DNA of 64,000 nt from TK10-74A sp965217625 (GCA_965217625.1 OZ244557.1:2756392-2820391), one strand, 5' to 3'; positions 48,117 to 56,532 are shown, counted from the first letter of the stretch. Notes: a model not told the origin generated them from the letters alone. Program-made: numbers and translations.

Positions 48117-49022
48117 ATGACGCACATGGAACTTGGAGCCGAGATCCCCGCCGTGCGCTGGGACTACGGCGTGCGGGAACTGCGCGATGTCGCGCAGGCC
48201 GCCGAGGCCATCGGCTACGACTTCCTCTTCCTCGGCGACCACGTCCTCTTCGCCTACACGCTGCCGGACCGGCCGAGCATGTCCAAGGCCGGCTTCGAGG
48301 GGGCCATCCTCCAGCACGAGGCGCTCACCCTGCTCGCCGCCGTCGCCGGTTGGACCAGCCGCGTCCGCTTGCAGACCGCGGTCCTCGTCCTGCCGCAGCG
48401 CGACCCCATGCTCGTCGCCAAGCAGGCCGCCGAGATCGACATCCTCAGCGGCGGGCGGCTGCGGCTCGGCGTCGGGTTGGGCTGGTCGGATGCCGAGTAC
48501 GCCGCGCTGGGCGCCTCCTTCGCCAACCGGGCCGCCCGCTTCGAGGAGGCGATCGCGCTGCTGCGCACCTGCTGGCGCGACGAGCCGATCGACTTCGCCG
48601 GCGACCACTACCGCGTCGAGCAGATGAGCATGCTGCCGAAGCCCGTCAGCCCGGGCGGGCCGCCGATCCTCATCGGGGGGACCGCGCCGCGGGCGCTCGA
48701 TCGGGCCGCGCGCCTGGCCGACGGCTGGATCTCGTCGGGCGCCATCCCGGACGATCGTGTCGCGGCCGCCGCCCAGGCGCTGCGCGAGCGCGTCCGCACC
48801 GCGGGCCGCGACCCCGCGGCCTTCACCATGCAGCGCGAGACATTGCTCGAAGACGCGCCCGCCCCCATGGCCGCCGCCCTGTGCGCCTACCGCGCCGCCG
48901 GCTTCGACCGCCTGGGCGTCCGGACCAGCGGCCGCGCCCCCCTCGCCCCCGACGACTACATCCGTCGCCTGGAGATGGTGCAGCGCGAGGTCTGGCCTCA
49001 GGTGCTGGCGGCGGCGAAGTAG
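48117..49022 (+). CDS. Luciferase-like (LLM class, probably F420-dependent) oxidoreductase
   Basis: The 301-residue TIM-barrel flavin/F420 oxidoreductase shows YDFLFLGDHVLF, the LLAAVAGWTSRVRLQTAVLVLPQRDPMLVAKQ core, GRLRLGVGLGW and PPILIGGTAPRALDRAARLADGW. These blocks are typical of F420-dependent LLM enzymes rather than FMN bacterial luciferase. Substrate not predictable. Confidence 0.87.
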   Translation: MTHMELGAEIPAVRWDYGVRELRDVAQAAEAIGYDFLFLGDHVLFAYTLPDRPSMSKAGFEGAILQHEALTLLAAVAGWTSRVRLQTAVLVLPQRDPMLVAKQAAEIDILSGGRLRLGVGLGWSDAEYAALGASFANRAARFEEAIALLRTCWRDEPIDFAGDHYRVEQMSMLPKPVSPGGPPILIGGTAPRALDRAARLADGWISSGAIPDDRVAAAAQALRERVRTAGRDPAAFTMQRETLLEDAPAPMAAALCAYRAAGFDRLGVRTSGRAPLAPDDYIRRLEMVQREVWPQVLAAAK

Positions 49023-49243
49023 CTCTCGACCATCTCGCGGGGGGTCTTGAAGTAGCGGGCGTGCGTGCGCTCGATGTCGGCGCGGCAGGCGGCGGTCAGC
49101 AGCACGACCTCGACGTGGTCGGGCTTGGCGAACTCCTGGGCGTCGCAGTCGGCGATCGCCTGGGCCTCCTCCTCGTCGCTGTACTCACGGATCGAAAGCA
49201 ACTGCCCGGCGGGGCGGTCGTAGTGGATCAGGAAGTGCTTCAC
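48998..49243 (-). CDS. Small partner protein of the RelA/SpoT-domain gene
   Basis: The 81-residue protein (MKHFLIHYDRPAGQLLSIREY, then EEEAQAIADCDAQEFAKP and FKTPREMVESY) has no recognised family. Its GTG start overlaps the stop of the upstream synthetase gene (GTGA), so the two are translated together. It overlaps the convergent LLM gene by 25 bp. It could be an antitoxin; this is inference. Confidence 0.6.
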   Translation of the reverse strand: MKHFLIHYDRPAGQLLSIREYSDEEEAQAIADCDAQEFAKPDHVEVVLLTAACRADIERTHARYFKTPREMVESYFAAAST

Positions 49244-49974
49244 TCTGAACGCTCCTTCGATGGCTCCAGCGCCTCGATGATCGCTTGCACGATGGTCCGG
49301 TAGCGATCCGTTGCCTCGTCTAGTGTACGCCGATCCTGCTGGATGTGATCCGGCGCCGCACCTCTGGACTTCGCGAGTGCGTCAATTTCCCGTTGCCGCA
49401 GGTCGAGTTCATACGCCCGGCTGGACGAAGATTGCAGGATCTCCCTCGCGAACGGATCGCCGCCGCCGTACTTCATCTCGATGCCGAAGGCGTCGGCCAT
49501 GCGCTCGGAGAGCTGCGCGTAGAGGTTCTGCAGCGCCGTGCGGACCTGGACCTCGACCCAGCGCCCGTGCGGCGCAGCCACGATCACGTGCACGGCGCGA
49601 TAGCCCGAGTGCGGCCGGTCCCGCAGGTCGTCCGTCTTCCGCGCCTCGAAGCGGTCCTGGATCCTCGCGACGGCGTCGTCCTGGTCGTCGAGGCCCGGCA
49701 CGTTGATCCGGCAGCCGGCGATGTCCTGCATGCTGCCCAGGTCCGTCGTGCCCCGCTTCAGCTTGGCGACCACCGAGTCGAGCGTCTTGCGCCGTGCCGC
49801 CGGAGGCGAGTCCGGGAACAGCGACTGCAGGGCCCCAATCACGTCCTTCAGGTCTTCGCTGAAGCTCCCGCGGTACGCGTCGTACATGGCGACATCGTCC
49901 GGCGACGGTCGCTCGGCCTTGCGCAGGCGCCTGCCCAGGCGTTTCATGCTCGATCGGGTGAACTCGGTTGGCAT
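49240..49974 (-). CDS. RelA/SpoT-domain (p)ppGpp-synthetase-like protein (small alarmone synthetase)
   Basis: This 244-residue single-domain protein has the ATP-side RRKTLDSVVAKLK (61-73), the catalytic-region SMQDIAGCRI (81-90), HSGYRAVHV (122-130) and the EVQVRT (141-146) block. No hydrolase, TGS or ACT domain is present, so it is a small alarmone synthetase or a toxic relative modifying nucleotides or tRNA. TAGACT (49986-49981) ends 7 bp before the ATG: leaderless. It is co-translated with the small gene downstream. Confidence 0.82.
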   Translation of the reverse strand: MPTEFTRSSMKRLGRRLRKAERPSPDDVAMYDAYRGSFSEDLKDVIGALQSLFPDSPPAARRKTLDSVVAKLKRGTTDLGSMQDIAGCRINVPGLDDQDDAVARIQDRFEARKTDDLRDRPHSGYRAVHVIVAAPHGRWVEVQVRTALQNLYAQLSERMADAFGIEMKYGGGDPFAREILQSSSSRAYELDLRQREIDALAKSRGAAPDHIQQDRRTLDEATDRYRTIVQAIIEALEPSKERSE

Positions 49975-50015
49975 CCGATCAGTCTATGCCGACGCACGAT
50001 GCGACGTCTGTTCGA

Positions 50016-50045
50016 TTGACAGGTAGAACATATGTTCTCTAGCCT
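50016..50045 (+). promoter_or_regulatory. LexA-type SOS box inside a sigma-70 promoter
   Basis: A perfect -35 TTGACA (50016-50021) is followed, 18 bp on, by TAGCCT (50040-50045). Between them is the 14-bp palindrome AGAACATATGTTCT (50025-50038), whose core GAACATATGTTC matches the Gram-positive-type LexA consensus GAAC-N4-GTTC. It points towards the small gene at 50054 and is also 50 bp upstream of the divergent synthetase gene. Confidence 0.6.
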
Positions 50046-50053
50046 CCCGACCG

Positions 50054-50242
50054 ATGACGCCGTGCGACTTCTGCCCCCAACCCGCCGAGCGACGCCTCTG
50101 GGCCCGCCGCTGGCCCGTCCTCGACGGACGGCGACGCCGCGACGACGTCCGGGACGTGCGCCTCGCCCTCTGCCGCGACCACCTGCGCCAGCGCGTCGCC
50201 GGGGGCGCGCTGCTGATCAAGCAGGGCTGGGCCTATGACTAG
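50054..50242 (+). CDS. Small hypothetical Cys/His protein
   Basis: This 62-residue basic protein starts CDFCPQPAERRLW, with a later CRDHLRQRV that together could bind zinc. It lies directly downstream of the SOS-box promoter, ATG 9 bp after the -10. Function unknown. Confidence 0.5.
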   Translation: MTPCDFCPQPAERRLWARRWPVLDGRRRRDDVRDVRLALCRDHLRQRVAGGALLIKQGWAYD

Positions 50243-50252
50243 CCGCGCGCCG

Positions 50253-50471
50253 TCAGGCGGCCCCGGGCTGGTCCTCGAAGATCGGGCCCGGCGTGCCGAT
50301 CGCGCCGTCGAGGTCGAGCCACCCGCTGAGGCAGGGGAAGCGGCGCTCGGCGCCGCAGCGCCGGCACGACGCCGGATAGGCGCCCCCCGTGGGCAGCGAC
50401 GCCACGAGCCAGTGGTGGATGCAGGCCGCAGCGGCGACGGCGGGCGGGGGCGGAACGATGGCATTGAGCAC
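50253..50471 (-). CDS. Small zinc-finger-like protein (HHW...CRRCG type)
   Basis: The 72-residue protein has CIHHWLVASLPTGG and CRRCGAERRFP. This arrangement is common in short actinobacterial and chloroflexotal proteins. GTG 50471 follows GAGGTG. It converges on the SOS-controlled gene and is divergent from the XRE regulator. Role unknown, possibly DNA or RNA binding. Confidence 0.6.
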   Translation of the reverse strand: MLNAIVPPPPAVAAAACIHHWLVASLPTGGAYPASCRRCGAERRFPCLSGWLDLDGAIGTPGPIFEDQPGAA

Positions 50472-50540
50472 GGGACACCTCAAGCGGTGGTCCACCGTGC
50501 GTCGATGGGATCCGGATGGGCGCGAGCGGTCGTGCGACTC

Positions 50541-50569
50541 TTGCAGTTCGCGATGCGCGGGTGTATGGT
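50541..50569 (+). promoter_or_regulatory. Promoter of the XRE/ImmA pair
   Basis: TTGCAG (50541-50546), exactly 17 bp, then TATGGT (50564-50569). Predicted leader about 58 nt, with GAGGTGA before ATG 50635. Confidence 0.6.
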
Positions 50570-50634
50570 AACATTCGCAGGACAGCGGCGCAACGTCCGC
50601 CGGCCCGGCCCACGCAGCGAGGTGACAGCACACC

Positions 50635-51066
50635 ATGCCCGACTCCACCCCCCACTCCATGCCCGCCGAGGGCGAGCCCGCGGCCCGCGCCGATGTCGGC
50701 GAGCGCTTGCGGCGCGTCCGGCTCGAGGCCGGACTGACCCAGGAGCAGCTGGCCGTCAAGGTCGGCCGCCGCAAGAACTGGCTCTCCGACATCGAGCGCG
50801 GGCGACGCGGCATCGACGTCCACACCCTGCAGCGCGTCGCCGACCTGATGGGTCACAGCATTGAGTTCTTCACCAACCCCGGCTTCCGCAGCAAGCGCCG
50901 CGAGGAGATGCTGCGCCCCGTCACCCGCGAGGATTGGCGCCTCATCTACGCCGACGAGCCCGAGCGCGCCGCCGCCCACGCCTCGCTGGATGCGGCATTC
51001 CGTCGCGCGCAGCAGACGCTCGCCGGCGACGCCCCCGCCGATCCCGAGCCCACCGAACCCGGCTGA
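50635..51066 (+). CDS. XRE-family transcriptional regulator
   Basis: The 143-residue protein has a Cro/C1-type helix-turn-helix (residues about 20-80: VRLEAGLTQEQLAVKVGRRKNWLSDIERG). A C-terminal part with helical HASLDAAFRRAQQTL follows. The next gene encodes an ImmA/IrrE peptidase, which in other systems cleaves its cognate XRE repressor after stress. Confidence 0.87.
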   Translation: MPDSTPHSMPAEGEPAARADVGERLRRVRLEAGLTQEQLAVKVGRRKNWLSDIERGRRGIDVHTLQRVADLMGHSIEFFTNPGFRSKRREEMLRPVTREDWRLIYADEPERAAAHASLDAAFRRAQQTLAGDAPADPEPTEPG

Positions 51067-51565
51067 GCGTCCGGCGGCGGCGCCAGCGCTGCGCCGCGCG
51101 CTGTCCCGCGCCGCGGCCCAGCTCGCCGCCGGCGCGACGCCCCCCATCTCCGTGCTCGACTGCCTGGCCCGCTGGGATGCCCGCCCCATCGTCGTGCTGG
51201 ACGACCGGCTGCACCCCGCGCTGCGCGGCGGCTGCGACCTCGTCGATGGCCGCTGGCTGATCATCCTCAACCGCGACGATGCGCCCGCCCAGGCCCGCTT
51301 CACCCTGGCCCACGAGCTGGGCCACATCGTGCTGGGCGACCTCACGCAGGCGGCCCCGCCGCGCGGCCGCGCCCACGAGGCGCTCTGCGATCGCTTCGCG
51401 GCCGAGCTGCTGCTGCCGGCGCCCCTGCTGCGCGCGGCCTGCCGTCAGAGCCCGGGCCTGCCGGCGCTCGTCGCCCGCTTCCAGGCGCCCGAGTCCGCCC
51501 TGCGCCGTCGTTTGATGGAACTGGGGCTGGCGGCGCCGGTGCCGCCTGTCGACGCCCCAGTCTGA
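50990..51565 (+). CDS. ImmA/IrrE-family zinc metallopeptidase
   Basis: The peptidase has HELGHIVLGD with the third ligand in EALCDRFAAELLLPAPLL. The only ATG in this frame is 50990, giving 191 residues with a 77-bp overlap of the XRE gene; the true start may be an alternative codon nearer 51060. It likely inactivates the upstream repressor. The pair resembles phage/ICE immunity or Deinococcus-type stress switches and may be linked to the nearby SOS site. Confidence 0.78.
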   Translation: MRHSVARSRRSPATPPPIPSPPNPAERPAAAPALRRALSRAAAQLAAGATPPISVLDCLARWDARPIVVLDDRLHPALRGGCDLVDGRWLIILNRDDAPAQARFTLAHELGHIVLGDLTQAAPPRGRAHEALCDRFAAELLLPAPLLRAACRQSPGLPALVARFQAPESALRRRLMELGLAAPVPPVDAPV

Positions 51566-51581
51566 GTCAGCCCAGTCTGAG

Positions 51582-53324
51582 TCAGCCCGGCGGTTCCTCC
51601 TCGTGGACCTCTTCGACGTAGACCTCCTCGACGGCGCCCAGCGCGGCCATCACGAAGTGCTGCGCGTTGTCGCAGCGCAGGTTGCGCCGCCGCAGCGACG
51701 ACCGCACCGCGCCGCGGTGCTCGGGCCCGCCCACGAAGGCCAGGTCGGCGTCCTCCATGCTGAGCTGCAGCAGGAAGCGCATCGCCCCGCGCACGCTCGC
51801 CGCGTAGCGCTCGGCGCGCTCGTCGTCGCCGGCCCGCGCCGCCAGCGACAGCCCCCGCACGATCCCCTCCGTGTAGGCCGCCGTGCCGATCCCGGGCGTG
51901 TTCTCGAACGCGCCCCCCCAGAGCGGATTCGGGTGCGACTCGGGGTGCTGGAACTGCAGCGCCCAATCCCCCATCGCGAAGCCGAAGTCGCGCGCGGTCT
52001 CGTCCTCGCGCAGGCGGTACCAGGCCTCGCAGGCCTGGAGCATCCAGGTCACGAACGACAGGTCGCGGTTGCCGTCGTCCCACCACTGCCGGTAGTAGCG
52101 CAGCGACGCCAAGCCCGCCTCCGCCAGCCGCGGCCGCCCGCTGACCTCGAAGCGGCGCGCCAGCGCCAGCGCGATCTGCCCCGCGTAGTACGTCTCCGAC
52201 CCATCCAGCGCGAACCCCCGCGCCTCCGCCCCGAACCCGCCCGACGGCGTCTGCACGGCCAGCAGCGTCGCCGTCAGCCGTTGCCGGGTGTCCTCGCTGA
52301 TCGGCGATTGCTCCTTCCACTCGTCCGCCGCGAGCAGGAACAGCGGGATCGCGCCCAGGCGCGGCGGGTCGCCGCGCACCTGCAGGTAAGCCAGGTTGCC
52401 CGGGCCGCCGCGCTTCAGCGCCACCTGGTCCAGGCCCTCCATCGCGCGGGTGGCGGGCGCGGCGAAGCCGGCCTCGGGCATGCGCCGCGTCAGCCGCGCC
52501 AGCGCCCAGGCGCAGCCCGCCTGCCGCACCAGCGAGTCGTCCGGCGACCAGCTCCGCGATTGGTGCTGGTACAAATAGCGGAAGAGGCCGTTCTCGCGCT
52601 GGTGCCGGACCAGCCACATGCCCGCGCGCCCCGCCGCCCGCACCAGATCCTGCCGCCCCACCGACTGCGGCCAGACGAGCCGCGTCGCCCCCTGCATCGC
52701 CATCGGCCCCACCGGGCGGTCGCTGGGCGGCCAGAGCATCCCCACCACCTCGCGCGTGCGGAACCGCGCCACCCCCACCGACGGCGGCAGCCGCGTGCCC
52801 GGCGGCCGCACGGCGCGCAGCAGCGCCTTCGCCCAGCGGGCGTTGCCGCGCCCGCCGCTCAGCGCGTCGGCCGGCCAGCCCCCGGCCGTGCGATCCCCGT
52901 CCCGCAGCGCCAGCCCGTCGATGCCGGCGTGGGTCGCGTGCAGCAGTCCGGTCAGCCCCACCGGCCGGATCGGCTCCGCCCGCGTCACGATCTCGACATC
53001 GATCAGCGTGGCGTTGAACTCGTCGTCGGCGGGGACGCCGCCGTCCACCGCCGCCACGGCCGCGCCCGCCGCGCGCCGCACGGCCGTCGGCAGGTCGGGG
53101 TCGGTCGCCTCGGCGCGGCCCAGCAGCACGCCCGATCGCCAGAGCCCCACCCGCGCCCGCCCCACGACGGACATCCAGGACGGCGTGGCCTGCGGGGCGC
53201 GCGTCGCGGCCCCCTCGCGGGCGAAGGCCAGCAGCGCCTCGTCGATCACCGTGTCGGGGATCGTCGGCTGCGGCTCGGGCTCGGGTTGGGGCTCGGGTTG
53301 CGGTGTGGTCTGCGGTTCGTCCAT
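51582..53324 (-). CDS. AMMECR1-like domain fused to an (alpha/alpha) barrel-like domain
   Basis: The 580-residue protein begins with Pro/Glu repeats. About 200 residues resembling AMMECR1 follow (RRAAGAAVAAVDGG...DEFNATLIDVEIVTRAEPI). The second half looks like an alpha-helical toroid with repeated Trp/Tyr helices (MWLVRHQRENGLFRYLY, SGGFGAEARGF, NPLWGGAFENTPG, RCDNAQHFVMAALGA), as in glycan-processing or terpenoid-cyclase-like proteins. No catalytic residues can be assigned. Start ATG 53324; CAGCAT ends 7 bp upstream. Confidence 0.6.
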   Translation of the reverse strand: MDEPQTTPQPEPQPEPEPQPTIPDTVIDEALLAFAREGAATRAPQATPSWMSVVGRARVGLWRSGVLLGRAEATDPDLPTAVRRAAGAAVAAVDGGVPADDEFNATLIDVEIVTRAEPIRPVGLTGLLHATHAGIDGLALRDGDRTAGGWPADALSGGRGNARWAKALLRAVRPPGTRLPPSVGVARFRTREVVGMLWPPSDRPVGPMAMQGATRLVWPQSVGRQDLVRAAGRAGMWLVRHQRENGLFRYLYQHQSRSWSPDDSLVRQAGCAWALARLTRRMPEAGFAAPATRAMEGLDQVALKRGGPGNLAYLQVRGDPPRLGAIPLFLLAADEWKEQSPISEDTRQRLTATLLAVQTPSGGFGAEARGFALDGSETYYAGQIALALARRFEVSGRPRLAEAGLASLRYYRQWWDDGNRDLSFVTWMLQACEAWYRLREDETARDFGFAMGDWALQFQHPESHPNPLWGGAFENTPGIGTAAYTEGIVRGLSLAARAGDDERAERYAASVRGAMRFLLQLSMEDADLAFVGGPEHRGAVRSSLRRRNLRCDNAQHFVMAALGAVEEVYVEEVHEEEPPG

Positions 53325-53423
53325 GGGGGAATGCTGGCGCAGCCGCGCCTCCCGCGCCATCCCCCGCGCGCGACTCCCGCCGGCCCGGAGCGCGTGAGGC
53401 CCGGATCGTGGAGGTCTAAGCGC

Positions 53424-53687
53424 TTACCCCCAGAGCACACCGGCGACCACTATGGCTCCGACCGCGATGGTCACCATCAAGGCGGTTTGCGCGAGCACCA
53501 GCTTGAGGGTCCATATCTTGAGTTCGGCGATCTGCTCGCGCAGGTCCGCCCGCAGCTGGTCGAGATCCGCCTTCGTGGACAGATCCTCATGGGAGTCCTG
53601 CATGACCTCCACGACGGCATGGGCCTGCGTCTCCGTGTGCCCCCCATTGCGGAGGAGACTGATCGCGCGTGCCGGGTTGAAAGCCAT
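53424..53687 (-). CDS. Small coiled-coil membrane protein (DUF1640-like)
   Basis: The 87-residue protein has an N-terminal helix (ARAISLLRNGGHTETQAHAVVEVM), a coiled coil (LSTKADLDQLRADLREQIAEL) and one membrane anchor (LAQTALMVTIAVGAIVVAGVLW). ATG 53687 is used; GTG 53696 closer to AGGAGGAG is an alternative. Same design as the genes at 10626, 47155 and 47428. Confidence 0.65.
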   Translation of the reverse strand: MAFNPARAISLLRNGGHTETQAHAVVEVMQDSHEDLSTKADLDQLRADLREQIAELKIWTLKLVLAQTALMVTIAVGAIVVAGVLWG

Positions 53688-53839
53688 CCGAATCACCACT
53701 CCTCCTCGCGCCGGCGGAAACCAGGAACGCAGGCGCGCCCATACCGCAGTCTATCAGCAGCGCCTACTCGACGCGGCGGGACGACTGCGAGGCGGGCGCC
53801 GCGCCATCCCTGGCTTAGACTCCGGGCGAAGGAGGCCCG

Positions 53840-55003
53840 ATGGACGTCGAACTGAGCGACGCGCAGCGCATGATCCGCGACGCCACCCGCGAGTTCTGCC
53901 GCCGCGAGATCGAGCCGATCGCCGATCGGATCGATTCCGAGGACTGGTTCCCGCGCGAACTCTGGCCGAAGCTGGGCGCGCTCGGCGTGCTGGGCGTCAT
54001 GGCTCCCGTCGAGTACGGCGGCGCCGGCGCCGACCTGCTGTCCGGCGTGCTGGTGATCGAGGAGATCGCCAAGGTCTCGGCCTCCATCGCGCTGTCCTAC
54101 GGCGCGCACGCCAACCTCTGCGTCAACAACATCACGCTCAACGCCAGCGACGCGCAGCGACGCCGCTACCTGCCCGCCCTTTGCGACGGCAGCGCCGTCG
54201 GCGCGCTGGCCCTGACCGAGCCCGAGGCCGGCTCGGACGCCGTCGGCATCCGCACCACGGCCCGCCGCGCGGGCGACGTCTACGTCCTCAACGGCCGCAA
54301 GATGTTCATCACCAACGGCTCCGTCGCCGACACCTTGGTGCTCTACGCCAAGACCGACCCCGACGCTGGCTCGCGCGGCATCACCGCCTTCCTCGTCGAG
54401 AGCGGCTTCCCCGGCTTCGCCGTCGGGCAACGCCTCGACAAGCTCGGGCATCGCGGGTCGCCCACCGCCGAGCTGCTGCTCGACGACTGCCAGGTGCCGG
54501 CCGGCAACGTGATCGGCGAGGTGGGTCGCGGCGTGCAGGTGATGATGCAGGGCCTCGCCATCGAGCGCGCCTTCCTGGCCGGGGAGGCCATCGGTATCGC
54601 GGAAGCGGCGCTGGCCGAGGCGATCGCCTACGCCCGCCAGCGACGCCAGTTCGGCCGGCGCATCGGCGACTTCCAGCTGATCCAGGCCAAGCTGGCCGAC
54701 ATGTACACCGAGACCGAGGCCGCCCGCTGGCTCGTCTACAGCACGGCCGTGCGCGCCGGCGCGGCCGCCGCCGGCAGCGGCCAGCGCTTCGACAAGGAGG
54801 CCGCCGCCGCCATCCTCTTCGCGGCCGAGGTCTCGACCCGCGTCGCGAACCAGGCCGTCCAGATTCACGGCGGCTACGGCTATATGAACGAGGCCCGCGT
54901 CTCGCGCTACCTGCGCGACGCCCGGCTGCTGGAGATCGGCGCGGGCACGAGCGAGATCCGGCGCTTGCTCATCGGCCGGGAGCTGATCGGGCCCGAGGGG
55001 TGA
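53840..55003 (+). CDS. Acyl-CoA dehydrogenase, isovaleryl-CoA dehydrogenase-like
   Basis: This 387-residue flavoenzyme oxidises acyl-CoA to enoyl-CoA. It has LTEPEAGSDA, the FAD-binding MFITNGS, and QIHGGYGYMNEARVSRYLRDAR. Instead of the usual C-terminal YEGTSEI it has EIGAGTSEIRR, and Glu is present in LAIERAFLAG. This swap is the hallmark of isovaleryl-CoA dehydrogenases (leucine breakdown). GAAGGAGG precedes ATG 53840. Confidence 0.9.
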   Translation: MDVELSDAQRMIRDATREFCRREIEPIADRIDSEDWFPRELWPKLGALGVLGVMAPVEYGGAGADLLSGVLVIEEIAKVSASIALSYGAHANLCVNNITLNASDAQRRRYLPALCDGSAVGALALTEPEAGSDAVGIRTTARRAGDVYVLNGRKMFITNGSVADTLVLYAKTDPDAGSRGITAFLVESGFPGFAVGQRLDKLGHRGSPTAELLLDDCQVPAGNVIGEVGRGVQVMMQGLAIERAFLAGEAIGIAEAALAEAIAYARQRRQFGRRIGDFQLIQAKLADMYTETEAARWLVYSTAVRAGAAAAGSGQRFDKEAAAAILFAAEVSTRVANQAVQIHGGYGYMNEARVSRYLRDARLLEIGAGTSEIRRLLIGRELIGPEG

Positions 55004-55014
55004 GTCGCCAGTAG

Positions 55015-56532
55015 TCAGGCGTCGTCGCCGGACGGCGGCGCGGGCGCGACCTCGGGCGCGGGCTCCCGGAAGGGCCCCTGCGACGGCCGATCGGCGCGCA
55101 CGCCCTCGCCCGGCGGCGCGACCCCGCGCGGCGCGGCGCCGACGCTCGCGGGCGGCGCGACCGCTGGCGCCGGCGCCGGCGTCGCGCCCGGCGCGCGCGT
55201 CACGACGGCGCCGATCACGCGGTCGCGCAACTGCCCCAGCCGTGCCGCCGTCTGCGCGATCAGCTCCGGGTCCGCCGACAGCCCGTTGACCACCACCAGC
55301 GTCGCCTCGGCCTGCCGCGCCAGCGCGGGCGCGCCCTCCGTGCTCAGCGGCGGCCCGTCGACGATCACCAGGCTCGACTCGTCGGCGAGTTGCAGCAGCA
55401 CCTCGCCCAGGCGCGGGCTGCGATACACCGCCGCTGCCTCGCCGACGGCGCCCTCGCCCACGGCCGCGCGGTCCGACGTGCCGGCGCTGAGCACCCGCAG
55501 CGGCGGTGCCGACAACCCCCCGGGCGCGCCCCCCGCCGGCGCGACGTCGACGCGCTGCAGCGGCAGGGGAGGTTCGGGCAGCGTCGCGGGGTCGATCACG
55601 CCCGGGACCGCGGTGGACGGGCGCAGGCTCTCGGCCAGGCCGGGCCCCGGCTCGATGCCGAGCGCGCGGTGGACCGACGGCGCGGCCAGGTCGGCGTCGA
55701 CCAGCGTCGTGGCGACGCCCCCCCGCGACGCGGCCAGCGCCAGCTGGATCGCGACCGTCGTCGCGCCGTCCCCCTCCTCCACACCAGCGACGAGCAGCGT
55801 GCGGAAGCCGCGCGTCCGCCGGCGTTCATCGACCGCCGTATGCAGGGCCCCGTACGGCGATGTCAGCGTGCCCGCCGGCGCCCCGCCGGCGGCGCTCCGC
55901 GGCAGCGACGCCAGCACCGGCCAGCCCGTCAGGCGGGCGACGTCGATGGCGTGCCGGCCGGGCGGCTCCCGCCCCGACACCAGCAGCGCCAGCCCCAGCC
56001 CCACGACCAGCCCTCCCGCGACGGCGGCCGCCGTGTTGCGCGCGGTGTCGCCGCCCGCGCGGCCCTGCGGTAGCAGCGGCTGCCGGTAGGGCGTCAGCAG
56101 GGCGCCGTGGTCCGTCACGCGGGGGTCGCGGGCCTCGCTCATGAACACACGCGCCAGCGCCTCCGCCTCCCGCGGCGACGGCGCCCGCGCCAGCACCTCG
56201 ATCACGATGCCCTCGCTGCGCACGTCGATGCGCTCGCGCAGGGCCTCGGCCGTCGTGTCGAGTTGCAGCGCGCCGATCGTCTGCGCGAAGACGGCCTCGC
56301 GCTGCAGCTCCGCGACCAGGGCCTCGGGCGTCAGCGGGCCGTTCTCCGGCGCGAGCAACGCCGCCCGCGACTCGTAGACCTGATCCTGCATCTCCGACAG
56401 CGCGAAGGCCGCCGCCGCCGCCACCGCCGCCACGACCAGCGGCAGCCACCAGACGAAGCCCCGCGTGCGGAATCGCGACGCCGCCGGGGCGGGAACGATC
56501 GCCCTGGGGGGCGTGGGGGAGACGTACGTCAT
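55015..56532 (-). CDS. Polysaccharide co-polymerase / BY-kinase-like fusion with altered Walker A
   Basis: The 505-residue protein has a membrane helix (FVWWLPLVVAAVAAAAAFAL), an extracytoplasmic Wzz-like part, a second helix (AAAVAGGLVVGLGLALLVSG) and a cytoplasmic ParA/BY-kinase-like domain (GATTVAIQLALAASRGGVATTLVDADLA, later LVIVDGPPLS). The Walker A loop reads GVEEGDGATT, with Ala where Lys is expected. A Pro/Ala tail with no Tyr cluster ends the protein. Likely involved in surface-polysaccharide export or chain-length control, perhaps without kinase activity. Confidence 0.78.
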   Translation of the reverse strand: MTYVSPTPPRAIVPAPAASRFRTRGFVWWLPLVVAAVAAAAAFALSEMQDQVYESRAALLAPENGPLTPEALVAELQREAVFAQTIGALQLDTTAEALRERIDVRSEGIVIEVLARAPSPREAEALARVFMSEARDPRVTDHGALLTPYRQPLLPQGRAGGDTARNTAAAVAGGLVVGLGLALLVSGREPPGRHAIDVARLTGWPVLASLPRSAAGGAPAGTLTSPYGALHTAVDERRRTRGFRTLLVAGVEEGDGATTVAIQLALAASRGGVATTLVDADLAAPSVHRALGIEPGPGLAESLRPSTAVPGVIDPATLPEPPLPLQRVDVAPAGGAPGGLSAPPLRVLSAGTSDRAAVGEGAVGEAAAVYRSPRLGEVLLQLADESSLVIVDGPPLSTEGAPALARQAEATLVVVNGLSADPELIAQTAARLGQLRDRVIGAVVTRAPGATPAPAPAVAPPASVGAAPRGVAPPGEGVRADRPSQGPFREPAPEVAPAPPSGDDA

